This document shows positions 13,646 to 22,904 of a stretch of DNA of 64,000 nucleotides, one piece after another. The position numbers were made by a program, and so were the translations under genes. The first letter of the stretch is position 1; each line of letters opens with the position of its first letter. The stretch spans positions 54,189-118,188 of the forward strand of contig NZ_JAPWGL010000007.1 of NCBI RefSeq assembly GCF_027213645.1, written 5' to 3'. Origin of the DNA: Pedobacter rhodius (lineage in GTDB: Bacteria; Bacteroidota; Bacteroidia; Sphingobacteriales; Sphingobacteriaceae). The notes below the pieces were generated by a model. The model had not been told where the DNA came from, searched no databases, and saw nothing but the letters and a program-made list of their open reading frames with translations.

Positions 13646-16522
13646 ATGAGCTTAAATATCCATTACAAGGAAGATTTTCAAAATCGTCATATTGCGCCAA
13701 ATGAGGCAGATACAGCCGAAATGTTGCAAACTGTTGGCGTAAATTCTATTGATGAGCTGATTGAACAAACTGTTCCAACGGCGATCAGGTTAAAACAACC
13801 TTTAAATTTGCCTGCAGCGAAATCAGAAACTGAATATCTTGGTGCTTTAAAACAAACTTCGTTGTTAAATAAAGTTTTCAAAAGCTTTATCGGTCAGGGC
13901 TATTACGATACCATTACACCGGGTGTAATTTTACGTAACGTATTCGAAAACCCGGGGTGGTATACGCAATATACACCTTATCAGGCAGAAATTGCGCAGG
14001 GTCGTTTACAGGCTTTGTTAAATTTCCAAACCATGGTTATCGATTTGACCGGAATGGAAATTGCCAATGCATCACTTTTAGATGAGGGTACGGCAGCTGC
14101 TGAAGCAATGTTTATGCAATACAGTACGCGTAAAAGTCAGGCAGCAAAAAAATTCTTTGTATCTGAATTGGTTTTTGCCCAAACAATAGATATTTTAAAA
14201 ACCCGTGCCAATCCTTACGGTATTGAATTGGTTATTGGAAGCCATTTGGATTTCGTTGCAACCGAAGATTTTTTCGGTGCAATTGTTCAGTACCCGGCAG
14301 GAAACGGAGAGGTTTTCGATTATAAAGATTTTGCGGCAGAACTGCATAATCAAAATATTAAATTAACCGTTGCGGCAGATATTTTAAGCTTAACCTTGTT
14401 AACGCCTCCGGGCGAATGGGGCGCTGATATCGTTTTAGGTACCACGCAACGTTTCGGTATTCCGATGGGTTTCGGTGGGCCACATGCCGCTTTTTTCGCA
14501 ACTAAAGACGAGTATAAACGTTCAATCCCGGGTCGTATAATCGGTGTAACCATCGATAGCCATGGCGATTACGCTTTACGTATGGCTTTGCAAACCCGCG
14601 AGCAGCACATCCGTAGAGATAAAGCAACTTCAAACATTTGTACTGCACAGGCGTTATTGGCGATTATGGCAGGTTTCTATGCTGCTTATCACGGTCCGAA
14701 AGGTTTAAAAGCAATCGCAGAACGTACACATGGTTTGGCCGTAAGTTTGGCCTCAACCTTAAAAAACTTAGGTTACGAGCAGTTAAATTCTGCTTATTTT
14801 GATACCATTCGCTTCGATTTGGGCGATTTAAAAGGTGGTATTCATTCAGGTTGTTTAGATAACGAAATCAATTTAAATTATGTAGGTAATGTAGCCACAA
14901 TTTCGATTGATGAAACCACAACTTTCGAAGATATTAGGTTAATTGCCAGAATTTTTGCAAAGGTAAAGGCTGTTGCTGCTGATCAGGTTGAAGTTATCGA
15001 AGATGTGGAAACCGTTATTCCTTCGGCATTGCAACGTACTTCAGCATATTTGAAACATCCGGTTTTCAACTCGCACCATTCAGAACATGAAATGTTGCGT
15101 TACATCAAATCTTTAGAGGCAAAAGATTTATCACTTTGTCACTCGATGATTGCTTTGGGTAGCTGTACCATGAAATTAAACGCTACGGCAGAAATGATCC
15201 CGGTTACCTGGTCTCACTTCGGTCGTATTCATCCATTCGCTCCGGCCGACCAGGTATTGGGTTACTATTCGATTTTCAACGAATTGGATAAGTGGCTAAG
15301 CGAAATTACCGGTTTCGCAGCAATGAGTTTACAGCCAAATGCCGGTGCTCAGGGTGAATATGCCGGTTTGATGGTTATCCGTGCTTATCACCACGACAGG
15401 GGTGATTTCCACCGTAACGTAGCCTTAATTCCTGCATCAGCCCATGGTACAAACCCTGCATCTGCAGCAATGGCTGATATGAAAATCGTTGTGGTAAAAT
15501 CATTAGAAAACGGTAACATCGATGTTGAAGATTTAAAAGCGAAAGCAGAATTATATAAAGAAAACTTATCGTGTTTGATGGTCACTTATCCATCAACTCA
15601 TGGTGTATTCGAAGAAAGCATTATTGAAATCTGTGAAACTATTCATGCTAACGGCGGACAGGTTTATATGGATGGTGCGAACATGAATGCACAGGTTGGT
15701 TTAACAAGCCCGGCTAATATTGGTGCCGACGTTTGTCATTTAAATTTGCATAAAACTTTCTGCATCCCTCACGGTGGTGGCGGTCCTGGTATGGGTCCAA
15801 TCGGTGTAGCAAAACACCTGGTTCCTTACCTTCCTGGGCATGCTGTGGTTGATATTGATAAAGGGAAATCAATTTCTGCGGTGTCATCTGCACCTTGGGG
15901 TTCAGCATCAATTCTGATTATCTCTCACGCTTACATCGCCATGATGGGTGCTGATGGATTAACCAATGCGACAAAATATGCAATTTTAAACGCGAACTAC
16001 ATGAAAGCTCGATTGGAGCAACATTATCCTGTACTTTATTCAGGCGCTCAAGGTCGTTGTGCACACGAAATGATTTTAGATTGCCGTTCGTTCAAAGCCT
16101 TCGGAATTGAGGTAACTGATATCGCAAAACGTTTAATGGATTATGGTTTCCATGCACCAACGGTTTCATTCCCGGTTGCCGGAACTTTAATGGTTGAGCC
16201 TACCGAATCGGAGCCTAAACATGAGTTAGACCGGTTCTGTGAGGCGCTAATCGCGATTAAAGAAGAAATTAGTGAAGTTGAAAATGGTACTTTAGATAAA
16301 GTTGATAATCCACTTAAAAATGCACCACATACTGTTGCCGTAATTACGGCTAATGAATGGGAACATGCTTACAGCCGTCAAACCGCTGCATTTCCGCTTC
16401 CTTATGTTTTAGAACGCAAGTTCTGGCCATCAGTTGGACGTGTTAACGACAGTCACGGTGACCGCTCATTAATATGTGCTTGTCCGCCGGTTGAAAGTTA
16501 CCTGGAAGAAATAGTGCCTTAA
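13646..16522 (+). CDS. gcvP: Glycine dehydrogenase (decarboxylating), P protein
   Basis: Pyridoxal-phosphate enzyme of the glycine cleavage system. It decarboxylates glycine and passes the aminomethyl group to the lipoyl H protein. From ATG 13646 the product has 958 residues, normal for the single-chain (fused) P protein. The N-terminal half has FIGQGYYDTITP and the C-terminal half has the PLP-lysine region HLNLHKTFCIPHGGGGPG. The end (GRVNDSHGDRSLICACPP) is typical. gcvT and gcvH are not adjacent, as is common in Bacteroidota. Start chosen from the promoter position. Confidence 0.97.
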   Translation: MSLNIHYKEDFQNRHIAPNEADTAEMLQTVGVNSIDELIEQTVPTAIRLKQPLNLPAAKSETEYLGALKQTSLLNKVFKSFIGQGYYDTITPGVILRNVFENPGWYTQYTPYQAEIAQGRLQALLNFQTMVIDLTGMEIANASLLDEGTAAAEAMFMQYSTRKSQAAKKFFVSELVFAQTIDILKTRANPYGIELVIGSHLDFVATEDFFGAIVQYPAGNGEVFDYKDFAAELHNQNIKLTVAADILSLTLLTPPGEWGADIVLGTTQRFGIPMGFGGPHAAFFATKDEYKRSIPGRIIGVTIDSHGDYALRMALQTREQHIRRDKATSNICTAQALLAIMAGFYAAYHGPKGLKAIAERTHGLAVSLASTLKNLGYEQLNSAYFDTIRFDLGDLKGGIHSGCLDNEINLNYVGNVATISIDETTTFEDIRLIARIFAKVKAVAADQVEVIEDVETVIPSALQRTSAYLKHPVFNSHHSEHEMLRYIKSLEAKDLSLCHSMIALGSCTMKLNATAEMIPVTWSHFGRIHPFAPADQVLGYYSIFNELDKWLSEITGFAAMSLQPNAGAQGEYAGLMVIRAYHHDRGDFHRNVALIPASAHGTNPASAAMADMKIVVVKSLENGNIDVEDLKAKAELYKENLSCLMVTYPSTHGVFEESIIEICETIHANGGQVYMDGANMNAQVGLTSPANIGADVCHLNLHKTFCIPHGGGGPGMGPIGVAKHLVPYLPGHAVVDIDKGKSISAVSSAPWGSASILIISHAYIAMMGADGLTNATKYAILNANYMKARLEQHYPVLYSGAQGRCAHEMILDCRSFKAFGIEVTDIAKRLMDYGFHAPTVSFPVAGTLMVEPTESEPKHELDRFCEALIAIKEEISEVENGTLDKVDNPLKNAPHTVAVITANEWEHAYSRQTAAFPLPYVLERKFWPSVGRVNDSHGDRSLICACPPVESYLEEIVP

Positions 16523-16880
16523 GATGTAAAATGGGATCGGGATGATGGTTTTTCCTTTCCATCGCCTAAGTTAAGCCCGATCGTCATTGCGAAGTGGCTT
16601 TTTAACTATACAACGCCTTGGTTTGTGTCCTCACAAACCAATCATCTGTAAGTTTTATGAATTCATTTTCATAAAGCTTACAGTTTTTTTGAAATGAGTA
16701 TTTAGTATTTCATCGAAATAGCAGTCCCACCATTCATTCATTTTTTTAAAACTCTGTCATGCTGAGGAACGAACCATCTGCAATCAATGAAACAGATGCT
16801 TCGTTCCTCAGCATGACAGTATATTCAAAGTTGCTGCATTTTTAAAGTATTTAGTTGCTTAAACAAAGGCGGAAGTTTTT
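16523..16880. repeat. Hairpin-dense gap between gcvP and VOC gene
   Basis: No gene, but at least three stems. TTGGTTTGTG/CACAAACCAA occupies 16618-16641 with a TCCT loop. CTGTAAG/CTTACAG with inner TTTATGA/TCATAAA spans 16646-16683. A long pair CTGTCATGCTGAGGAACGAA (16754) and its complement ends at 16819. A GTCATTGCGAAG word at 16582 matches another REP-like arm. The first stem is well placed to end gcvP transcription. Confidence 0.6.
16754..16819. repeat. Long near-perfect inverted repeat (REP pair)
   Basis: Arm 1 (16754-16780) and arm 2 (16793-16819) are 27 bases each and complementary except for a CC/GC step. The loop is 12 bases. The arm begins CTGTCATGCTGAGGAACGAA, the same family as the arms at 12731. 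It lies between convergent genes. Confidence 0.8.
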
Positions 16881-17243
16881 CTATTTAAACTCACCAAAAT
16901 GCCACAATATTCCTGATGGATCATGAAGAAAACATTCTCTGCCCCAATCTTCATTTCGAATGGGTGTTAACTTAACGTTTTTATATTTGCCTGGTAAATC
17001 TAATTCCAAAAGTTCGTTGTAAAAACGACTAACATCATCAACCTCCATAAAAATCATGGTGTTATCAATCCAGTCTCTAACATAAGCTTTTTGCAAATAA
17101 AAAGCCATATTTCCGGTTTTAAAAACCGACATGTTATCGCCCAGATTTACTTCCTCAAAGCCTAAATCATTATAGAAATTCCTGGATGTTTCAAAGTCTT
17201 TAGCTCCTATAAAAGGACGAATTGATTTTGCGTTATGTTTCAT
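16881..17243 (-). CDS. VOC (glyoxalase/bleomycin resistance) family protein
   Basis: 120 residues, one vicinal-oxygen-chelate domain of two beta-alpha-beta-beta-beta modules. Visible marks are the opening PFIGAKDFETSRNFYNDLGFEE and the closing ECFLHDPSGILWHFGEF. Members bind a metal or a small molecule as dimers and include glyoxalases, dioxygenases and drug-binding proteins. The final HFGEF keeps one possible metal ligand, but the N-terminal histidine of glyoxalase I is not evident. Enzymatic role cannot be assigned. Single gene. Confidence 0.8.
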   Translation of the reverse strand: MKHNAKSIRPFIGAKDFETSRNFYNDLGFEEVNLGDNMSVFKTGNMAFYLQKAYVRDWIDNTMIFMEVDDVSRFYNELLELDLPGKYKNVKLTPIRNEDWGRECFLHDPSGILWHFGEFK

Positions 17244-17386
17244 ATTATAAAATTCTTTACTAAGATAATCATTAAAGCTGATTCAGTTTTAATGATTTCT
17301 TGTCATTAAAAAAGATTCGCTAAAACTTAATCTTATGTAACCTAAAATAAAATGTCTACGTCAAATGTTTTAAATAAAAGAAATAT

Positions 17387-18487
17387 ATGATAAAAAAAAT
17401 TCTTGCAATATTTCTGATAGTTATTGGTACATCTGGTTTCACCCATGCACAAAATCTCGATGCCCGAATTGATAGCATACTTACCAATTTATTTAAAGAT
17501 AAGGATGAACCCGGCGGGGTTTTTATGGTGGCGAAACACGGAAAGCCAATTTATTGTAAAGCTTTTGGCAAAGCAAATCTGGAACTGGATGTAAACATGA
17601 AGACCGATAATATCTTCCAGTTAGGTTCTATGACAAAGCAATTTACTGCTATAGCTATCCTGCAATTAGCAGAAAAGAATATGGTAAATTTGAATGCTCC
17701 TATTTATAAATACATACCTGATTATCCTTCCGGAGATAAAATTACAATCCACCATTTATTAACACATACTTCGGGTATTAAGGATTTTACTAAAATGAAA
17801 TCATTGCAACAGATTTCGCAACAAAATTTATCACCTAAACAAATGATCGATTTTTTTAAAAATGAACCTGTTGATTTTCCACCTGGTGATAAATTTGAAT
17901 ACAATAATTCCGGCTATGTCATTTTAGGTCATATCATCGAACTGGTTTCAGGAAAAACATATGAAGAATATATTAACCAAAATATTTTCGAAAAAGCCGG
18001 AATGAAAGATTCCCATTATGCTTCTGATGTAACTTTGGTAAAGAACAGGGCCTACGGATATCAGAAGAAAATGGAGAAATATGTAAATAAAACGTCGATT
18101 AGTTTTAGTATTCCTTTCTCATCGGGTTCATTAATGTCTACAGCCGATAATATGCTTAAATGGCAAAATGCATTAAACAAAAATTTAATTGTTGGTTCTA
18201 AAACTTTAAAAAAGGCATTCACCAAATATAAATTAAATAATGATGAGGTTTTTAATTATGGTTATGGATGGCATATTAAAGAAATTAATGGTACGCCGGT
18301 AAGAGCGCATGGAGGAAGCATATTTGGGTTTAAGACAATGGGTGTTTATATTCCGGATGAAGACATTTATGTTATTGGATTGACGAATTGTGATTGTAAT
18401 TCTCCGACGCAAATAACCATGGATATTGCTGCACTAACACTTGAAGTTTCTGGGAAAAAATCAATAAGCTTAATTAAACCTATCTGA
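17387..18487 (+). CDS. Exported serine hydrolase, class C beta-lactamase fold
   Basis: 366 residues with an N-terminal signal peptide (cleavage near THAQ, residues 19-22). The three penicillin-binding-type motifs are present: SMTK at 81-84 (nucleophile S81, K84), YNN at 172-174, and HGGS at 308-311 in place of KTG. This points to the beta-lactamase-related esterase/D-aminopeptidase group rather than a true AmpC. It probably acts in the periplasm on an ester or peptide. Real substrate unknown. No ampR-like regulator is adjacent. Confidence 0.87.
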   Translation: MIKKILAIFLIVIGTSGFTHAQNLDARIDSILTNLFKDKDEPGGVFMVAKHGKPIYCKAFGKANLELDVNMKTDNIFQLGSMTKQFTAIAILQLAEKNMVNLNAPIYKYIPDYPSGDKITIHHLLTHTSGIKDFTKMKSLQQISQQNLSPKQMIDFFKNEPVDFPPGDKFEYNNSGYVILGHIIELVSGKTYEEYINQNIFEKAGMKDSHYASDVTLVKNRAYGYQKKMEKYVNKTSISFSIPFSSGSLMSTADNMLKWQNALNKNLIVGSKTLKKAFTKYKLNNDEVFNYGYGWHIKEINGTPVRAHGGSIFGFKTMGVYIPDEDIYVIGLTNCDCNSPTQITMDIAALTLEVSGKKSISLIKPI

Positions 18488-18576
18488 TGTTTGTTAGTCA
18501 ATAGAATGATTTTAAATAAATCTGCTATTTTTGAAAATCTTAACATAGGTCAACAACAAAGGTTCGGCCTTAATCA

Positions 18577-18584
18577 TATCTTTG
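18577..18584 (+). promoter_or_regulatory. -7 promoter element of yceI-family gene
   Basis: TATCTTTG matches TAnnTTTG and lies 25 bases before the start codon at 18610, leaving a short leader as is usual in this phylum. Confidence 0.6.
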
Positions 18585-18609
18585 TATCATAAAATTAAAA
18601 AACCAGAAA

Positions 18610-19194
18610 ATGAAATTAAAAATCTCTTCAATCTTTTTACTAGTTGCAGTGGTTGCATTGTCAGCTTTTACAACTATTAAACCAGTAACTTACACTGTAG
18701 ATGCAGCAAAATCGACTATTACCTGGATTGGCAAAAAAGTAACAGGTTCTCATAACGGAACAATCGCTTTACAGTCAGGAACTTTAAATGTTGATGGTAA
18801 AAAAGTAACCGGTGGTACTTTCACAATCGATATGAATTCTATTAAAGATGCTGATGGTAGCGCTAAATTAGAAGGACATTTAAAAGCAGATGATTTTTTT
18901 GGTGTGGCTAAATTCCCTACTTCAACTTTCGTAATTACGAAAGTTACAGGTTCAGGCGCTAATGTAACCGTAACAGGTAATTTAACCATCAAAGGTATTT
19001 CTAAACCATTAAGTTTTCCTGCAACTGTAGCTGTAAATGCAGATGGTACTGTTTCTGCATTAGCGGGTAAAATCACTGTAGACAGAACTAAATATGATAT
19101 CCGTTACGGTTCAAAATCTTTCTTCGATAGCATTGGCGACAAAGCAATTGATGATAACTTTGAATTAGCTGTGAAATTAGTAGCTAAAAAATAA
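18610..19194 (+). CDS. YceI family periplasmic protein
   Basis: 194 residues with a signal peptide. The rest is a lipocalin-like beta barrel: YTVDAAKSTITWIGKKVTGSHNG near the mature N-terminus, then GHLKADDFFGVAKFPTSTFVITKV, GNLTIKGISKPLSFP, and a final beta hairpin. YceI-family proteins bind polyisoprenoid or amphiphilic lipids in the periplasm. The exact ligand here is unknown. Own promoter and own terminator, so monocistronic. Confidence 0.92.
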   Translation: MKLKISSIFLLVAVVALSAFTTIKPVTYTVDAAKSTITWIGKKVTGSHNGTIALQSGTLNVDGKKVTGGTFTIDMNSIKDADGSAKLEGHLKADDFFGVAKFPTSTFVITKVTGSGANVTVTGNLTIKGISKPLSFPATVAVNADGTVSALAGKITVDRTKYDIRYGSKSFFDSIGDKAIDDNFELAVKLVAKK

Positions 19195-19228
19195 AACCTT
19201 TCTTTAAAAGAAAAGGTTAAATCATTTT

Positions 19229-19262
19229 AAAGGTCTCGGCAATTTGTCGAGGCCTTTTTTTG
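19229..19262 (+). terminator. Intrinsic terminator after yceI-family gene
   Basis: AAAGGTCTCG (19229-19238) pairs with CGAGGCCTTT (19248-19257, one G-U pair) and is followed by a T-run to 19261. Confidence 0.85.
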
Positions 19263-19284
19263 GGTCATAGCAATAATTTTCTTC

Positions 19285-19373
19285 ACCACCTTAGACACCT
19301 AAGATTCGGATCGAATTAAAGCTCATTCGAAATTTTATTATTTGAAATCTTTTTCCTAAGTGTCTTAGGTGGT
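19285..19373. repeat. Imperfect inverted repeat (ACCACCTTAGACAC family)
   Basis: ACCACCTTAGACACCTAAG (19285-19303) and CCTAAGTGTCTTAGGTGGT (19355-19373) are complementary at 16 of 19 positions, and the match continues outward through AATAATT words. The arms are also internally near-palindromic. It sits between convergent genes and looks like a dispersed intergenic element. Confidence 0.6.
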
Positions 19374-19432
19374 AATAATTTTCATTTTGGCGTTAACCCT
19401 AAGCCTTCTGCCTTTAACCCCTAAACCTTCCT

Positions 19433-20197
19433 TTACCTAATCCTAAACCCGCCTTCAATCACATCTACAAAACCGGTTGCGGCACTTTTACCATGATAAA
19501 ATAAACATTCCCAGTTTTCATCAGCAGCACGTTTGCCAAAGACCTTTCGCAACTCCATTGCTTTGCGGCCGTCGAAATCGTATTTAGCAATAAAATTTTT
19601 AACCAGTTCTTCCGGCTCGGGTAAAACATCACCACCAAAAAATACTTTTTGATTGTCTTCGGTTAAAAGAAAAACCTGGTGATTAGGGCAATGTGCACCA
19701 GTAAATTCAAAGGCAATCGTTTCATCTAAATTACCGTCTCCCTCCACAAATTTTAATTGTGCATTACGCTGCAGGTATTCAAAAATATCAGTATGGTAAG
19801 AGGAAGATGTACTGCTGAAAGCCGTTTCCCATTCTCCACGGTTAATTACATATTCAGCATCAGGGAAGCTTAATTCGGTTTTGTCGCCCAGTTTATGAAC
19901 CATACCGCCTGAATGGTCATAATGCAAATGCGACATTAAGACCTTCGTCACATCAGTAGGGTCGAAACCGGCATTTCTAATGTTTTTATGTAGAATCAGT
20001 TCGCCATGGTCATCACTGAAACCCAGGCCGGTATCAAATAAAATCAAATCATTTTTCAGTTCAACCAAAAAAGGCTGAACGTTGATAAATAAAGAAGCTG
20101 GCCGGTCTTTAAAATTATGAACGGCAGCATCGAATGGAACAAATTTTTTTGATGCATCAACAGAATAAGTGCCTTCAAATAGAGTGTGGATTTGCAA
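19433..20197 (-). CDS. MBL-fold metallo-hydrolase
   Basis: 254 residues with the metallo-beta-lactamase zinc motif HLHYDH at 90-95, LFDTG before it, and later TGAHCPNHQVFLL and FFGGDVLPE supplying further ligands. It resembles the lactonase/quorum-quenching subgroup, but the substrate cannot be told from sequence. No signal peptide. On the minus strand TAACTTTG (20229-20222) is a promoter-like -7 element 25 bases before the start. Confidence 0.87.
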   Translation of the reverse strand: MQIHTLFEGTYSVDASKKFVPFDAAVHNFKDRPASLFINVQPFLVELKNDLILFDTGLGFSDDHGELILHKNIRNAGFDPTDVTKVLMSHLHYDHSGGMVHKLGDKTELSFPDAEYVINRGEWETAFSSTSSSYHTDIFEYLQRNAQLKFVEGDGNLDETIAFEFTGAHCPNHQVFLLTEDNQKVFFGGDVLPEPEELVKNFIAKYDFDGRKAMELRKVFGKRAADENWECLFYHGKSAATGFVDVIEGGFRIR

Positions 20198-20321
20198 AAT
20201 ATCAGCGTTTTAATGTTTGTGCAAAGTTAACAATCTATTTGTTTAAACGTTTTTGTAAGTATGCCAATTGTATTAGAGTATTTAATTAAAATGTATATTT
20301 ACTGTTCGGAAATAGAAATAA

Positions 20322-22022
20322 ATGGAAAAAAGATGGGTAAAAGCATCAGATTGTAATGATGATACGATAAATAAAATTGCTGAAGAACTAAATATAGATC
20401 GCTCGCTCGCACAAATTTTGGTGCAAAGAAATATCTGCAGCTTTGATGAGGCAAAAGATTTTTTCAGGCCCGATTTAGAACATCTTCATAATCCTTTCCT
20501 CATGAAAGATATGGATGTGGCCATCGAAAGAATCGAAAGAGCACTTACCACACACGAAAAAATTCTTATTTATGGTGATTATGATGTCGATGGAACTACC
20601 TCAGTTGCATTAGCTTATAGTTTCTTTTCTCAGCATACCCCAAACATTGAATACTATATTCCCGACAGGTATTTAGAAGGGTACGGCATTTCCACTGCGG
20701 GTATCGACTACGCCAGTGAGAACGGATTTTCGTTAATTATTGCATTAGATTGTGGCATAAAATCGGTTGATAAAATAAATTATGCAAATGCGCTCGGCAT
20801 CGATTTCATTATCTGTGATCACCATTTACCGGGCGATGAGCTTCCAAAAGCCATTGCGGTACTGGATCCAAAACGTACCGATTGCGAATATCCTTTCAAA
20901 GAACTCGCGGGCTGCGGAATTGGTTTTAAACTGGCTCAGGCCTATGCTCAAAAGCATAATTTACCAAAAGAAAGCTATCTGAAATACCTCGACTTAGTGA
21001 TGGTAAGCATTGCAGCAGACATTGTTCCGGTGGTTGGTGAAAACAGAATTCTGGCTTATTATGGCATTCGTAAGCTAAATACAAATCCTTGCGAAGGCTT
21101 ACGTGCTTTGATGGAAGTTTCGGGTAAAACTGAAAATTATACCATTACCGATGTGGTGTTTACTTTAGGTCCCCGAATTAATGCCGCAGGCAGAATCGAC
21201 CATGCAAAACATGCAGTAGCGATGTTGCTTTGCCAAGCTGATGGTAATTCTTTAGAGCAAAGTGAGCTCATTAACTTAAAAAATACCGAACGTAAAACTT
21301 ATGACCAGGATATTACCCGCGAAGCGTTGGCATTAATCGGCGACAGCGAAATTTTAATCAACAGAAAAACAACTGTGGTTTTTAACGAAAACTGGCATAA
21401 GGGTGTTATCGGAATTGTCGCTTCCCGTTTAACAGAAAAATACTATCGTCCTACAATTGTTTTAACAAAATCTAACGGGCATGTGGCCGGCTCTTGTCGT
21501 TCGGTTGCCGGTTTCGATTTATATGAAGCTTTAAGCGGCTGTGCACATTTGTTAGATCAATATGGCGGACATAAATTTGCTGCGGGATTAACCATGCAAC
21601 AAGATAATATTGATGCTTTTGCCGATAAATTCGAAGAAATTGTTTCCGCAACAATTACAGAAGAGTTGTTAACACCAATGATAAAGATCGATGCCGAGGT
21701 TGAACTTGCCCAGATTGACGGTAAATTCTATCGGGTATTAGCGCAGATGGGTCCCTTCGGACCTGAAAATATGGCCCCGATATTTGTTACTCATAATGTT
21801 TATCTGGCTCAACATGCAATGGCAGTGGGTGGCAATCATTTAAAAATTAATATAAAGCAACAAAATTCAGCTATTTTTGAAGGCATTGGTTTTGGCCTGG
21901 CCGAATATCAAAATCTTTTACAACCAAAAGTGCCTTTTTCTGTTTGTTATACGATAGAAGAAAACGTTTGGAGGGATAAGAAGCGTTTGCAGTTAAATAT
22001 TAAAGGAATAAAAGTTAATTAA
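20322..22022 (+). CDS. recJ: Single-stranded-DNA-specific exonuclease RecJ
   Basis: 566 residues, normal for RecJ. The DHH phosphoesterase motifs are in order: YGDYDVDG with D86, D88 and D90; ALDCG with D143; CDHH at 165-168. The DHHA1 domain follows (GSCRSVAGFDLYEAL, QYGGHKFAAGLT), then an OB domain. RecJ degrades 5'-ended single strands in recombination and mismatch repair. It starts a same-strand group with lptB and the GH3-like gene, but a 133-base gap with a REP-like stem separates it from lptB. Confidence 0.96.
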   Translation: MEKRWVKASDCNDDTINKIAEELNIDRSLAQILVQRNICSFDEAKDFFRPDLEHLHNPFLMKDMDVAIERIERALTTHEKILIYGDYDVDGTTSVALAYSFFSQHTPNIEYYIPDRYLEGYGISTAGIDYASENGFSLIIALDCGIKSVDKINYANALGIDFIICDHHLPGDELPKAIAVLDPKRTDCEYPFKELAGCGIGFKLAQAYAQKHNLPKESYLKYLDLVMVSIAADIVPVVGENRILAYYGIRKLNTNPCEGLRALMEVSGKTENYTITDVVFTLGPRINAAGRIDHAKHAVAMLLCQADGNSLEQSELINLKNTERKTYDQDITREALALIGDSEILINRKTTVVFNENWHKGVIGIVASRLTEKYYRPTIVLTKSNGHVAGSCRSVAGFDLYEALSGCAHLLDQYGGHKFAAGLTMQQDNIDAFADKFEEIVSATITEELLTPMIKIDAEVELAQIDGKFYRVLAQMGPFGPENMAPIFVTHNVYLAQHAMAVGGNHLKINIKQQNSAIFEGIGFGLAEYQNLLQPKVPFSVCYTIEENVWRDKKRLQLNIKGIKVN

Positions 22023-22028
22023 ACAGCT

Positions 22029-22088
22029 CGTCATGCTGAACCGATTCAGCGTCTGTAAAAAAGATGCTGAAATAAATTCAGAATGACG
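22029..22088. repeat. REP-like inverted repeat between recJ and lptB
   Basis: CGTCATGCTGAA (22029-22040) and TTCAGAATGACG (22077-22088) are near-complementary arms around a loop containing GATTCAGC and GATGCTGAA words. Its GTCATGCTGA start is shared with the repeats at 12731 and 16754. Downstream, 22121-22155 holds AAATCGTAAAT-type low-complexity words. Confidence 0.55.
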
Positions 22089-22155
22089 TAATGTGAGAAA
22101 TATGAGTTTAGGTTTGCAGTAATCGTAAATCGTAAATTAAAAATGGTAAATACGA

Positions 22156-22896
22156 ATGATATTAAGGGCCGAAAATCTGGTTAAAAAATATAAGCAACGC
22201 ACTGTTGTTAATGATGTTTCTTTCAATGTAAGTCAAGGGGAAATCGTCGGCTTGCTTGGTCCAAACGGTGCGGGTAAAACAACATCCTTTTACATGATTG
22301 TTGGTTTGATTAAACCAAACGAAGGCAGAATATTTCTGGAAGAAGAAGACATTACCGAAGACCCGATGTATCGTAGGGCACAAAAAGGAATCGGCTACCT
22401 GGCACAAGAGGCATCGGTATTCAGAAAACTAACCGTTGAAGAAAATATTCTTGCCATTTTGGAAATGAGCAAAATGAGTAAGGAAGAACAAAAAGAAAAG
22501 CTCGAAGAGTTAATCAATGAGTTCAGTTTACATAAGGTTCGTAAAAACCGTGGCGATTTATTATCTGGTGGCGAACGTCGTAGAACCGAAATTGCCCGTG
22601 CTTTGGCCGCAAACCCCAATTTTATTTTGCTCGATGAACCTTTTGCCGGAGTAGATCCGATCGCAGTTGAAGAAATTCAAAGTATTGTGGCAAAATTAAA
22701 GCATAAAAACATCGGCATTCTGATTACCGACCATAATGTTCAGGAAACCCTGTCGATCACGGATAGAGCCTATTTATTATTTGAAGGGAAAATATTAGAA
22801 CAAGGTGTGCCGGAAGTTTTAGCAGAAAATGAAATGGTTCGAAAAGTATATTTGGGAGCCAATTTTGTGTTGAAGCGTAAAACCTTTGAAGTTTAA
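22156..22896 (+). CDS. lptB: LPS export ABC transporter ATP-binding protein LptB
   Basis: 246 residues. Walker A GPNGAGKTT at 35-43, signature LSGGERRR, Walker B FILLDEPFAGVDP and the switch histidine in ITDHNVQETL are all present. The HNVQETL wording and the LSGGERRR signature are typical of LptB, which powers lipopolysaccharide extraction from the inner membrane with LptF/LptG. Those permease genes are not in the window. The gene is followed after eight bases by the GH3-family gene, suggesting co-transcription. Confidence 0.94.
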   Translation: MILRAENLVKKYKQRTVVNDVSFNVSQGEIVGLLGPNGAGKTTSFYMIVGLIKPNEGRIFLEEEDITEDPMYRRAQKGIGYLAQEASVFRKLTVEENILAILEMSKMSKEEQKEKLEELINEFSLHKVRKNRGDLLSGGERRRTEIARALAANPNFILLDEPFAGVDPIAVEEIQSIVAKLKHKNIGILITDHNVQETLSITDRAYLLFEGKILEQGVPEVLAENEMVRKVYLGANFVLKRKTFEV

Positions 22897-22904
22897 ATCA
22901 GGAT

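Noticed and set aside
17387..18487. True AmpC beta-lactamase conferring resistance
   Set aside because: It has SxxK and YxN but HGGS instead of KTG and no AmpR-type regulator; the wider esterase/peptidase-like group is more likely.
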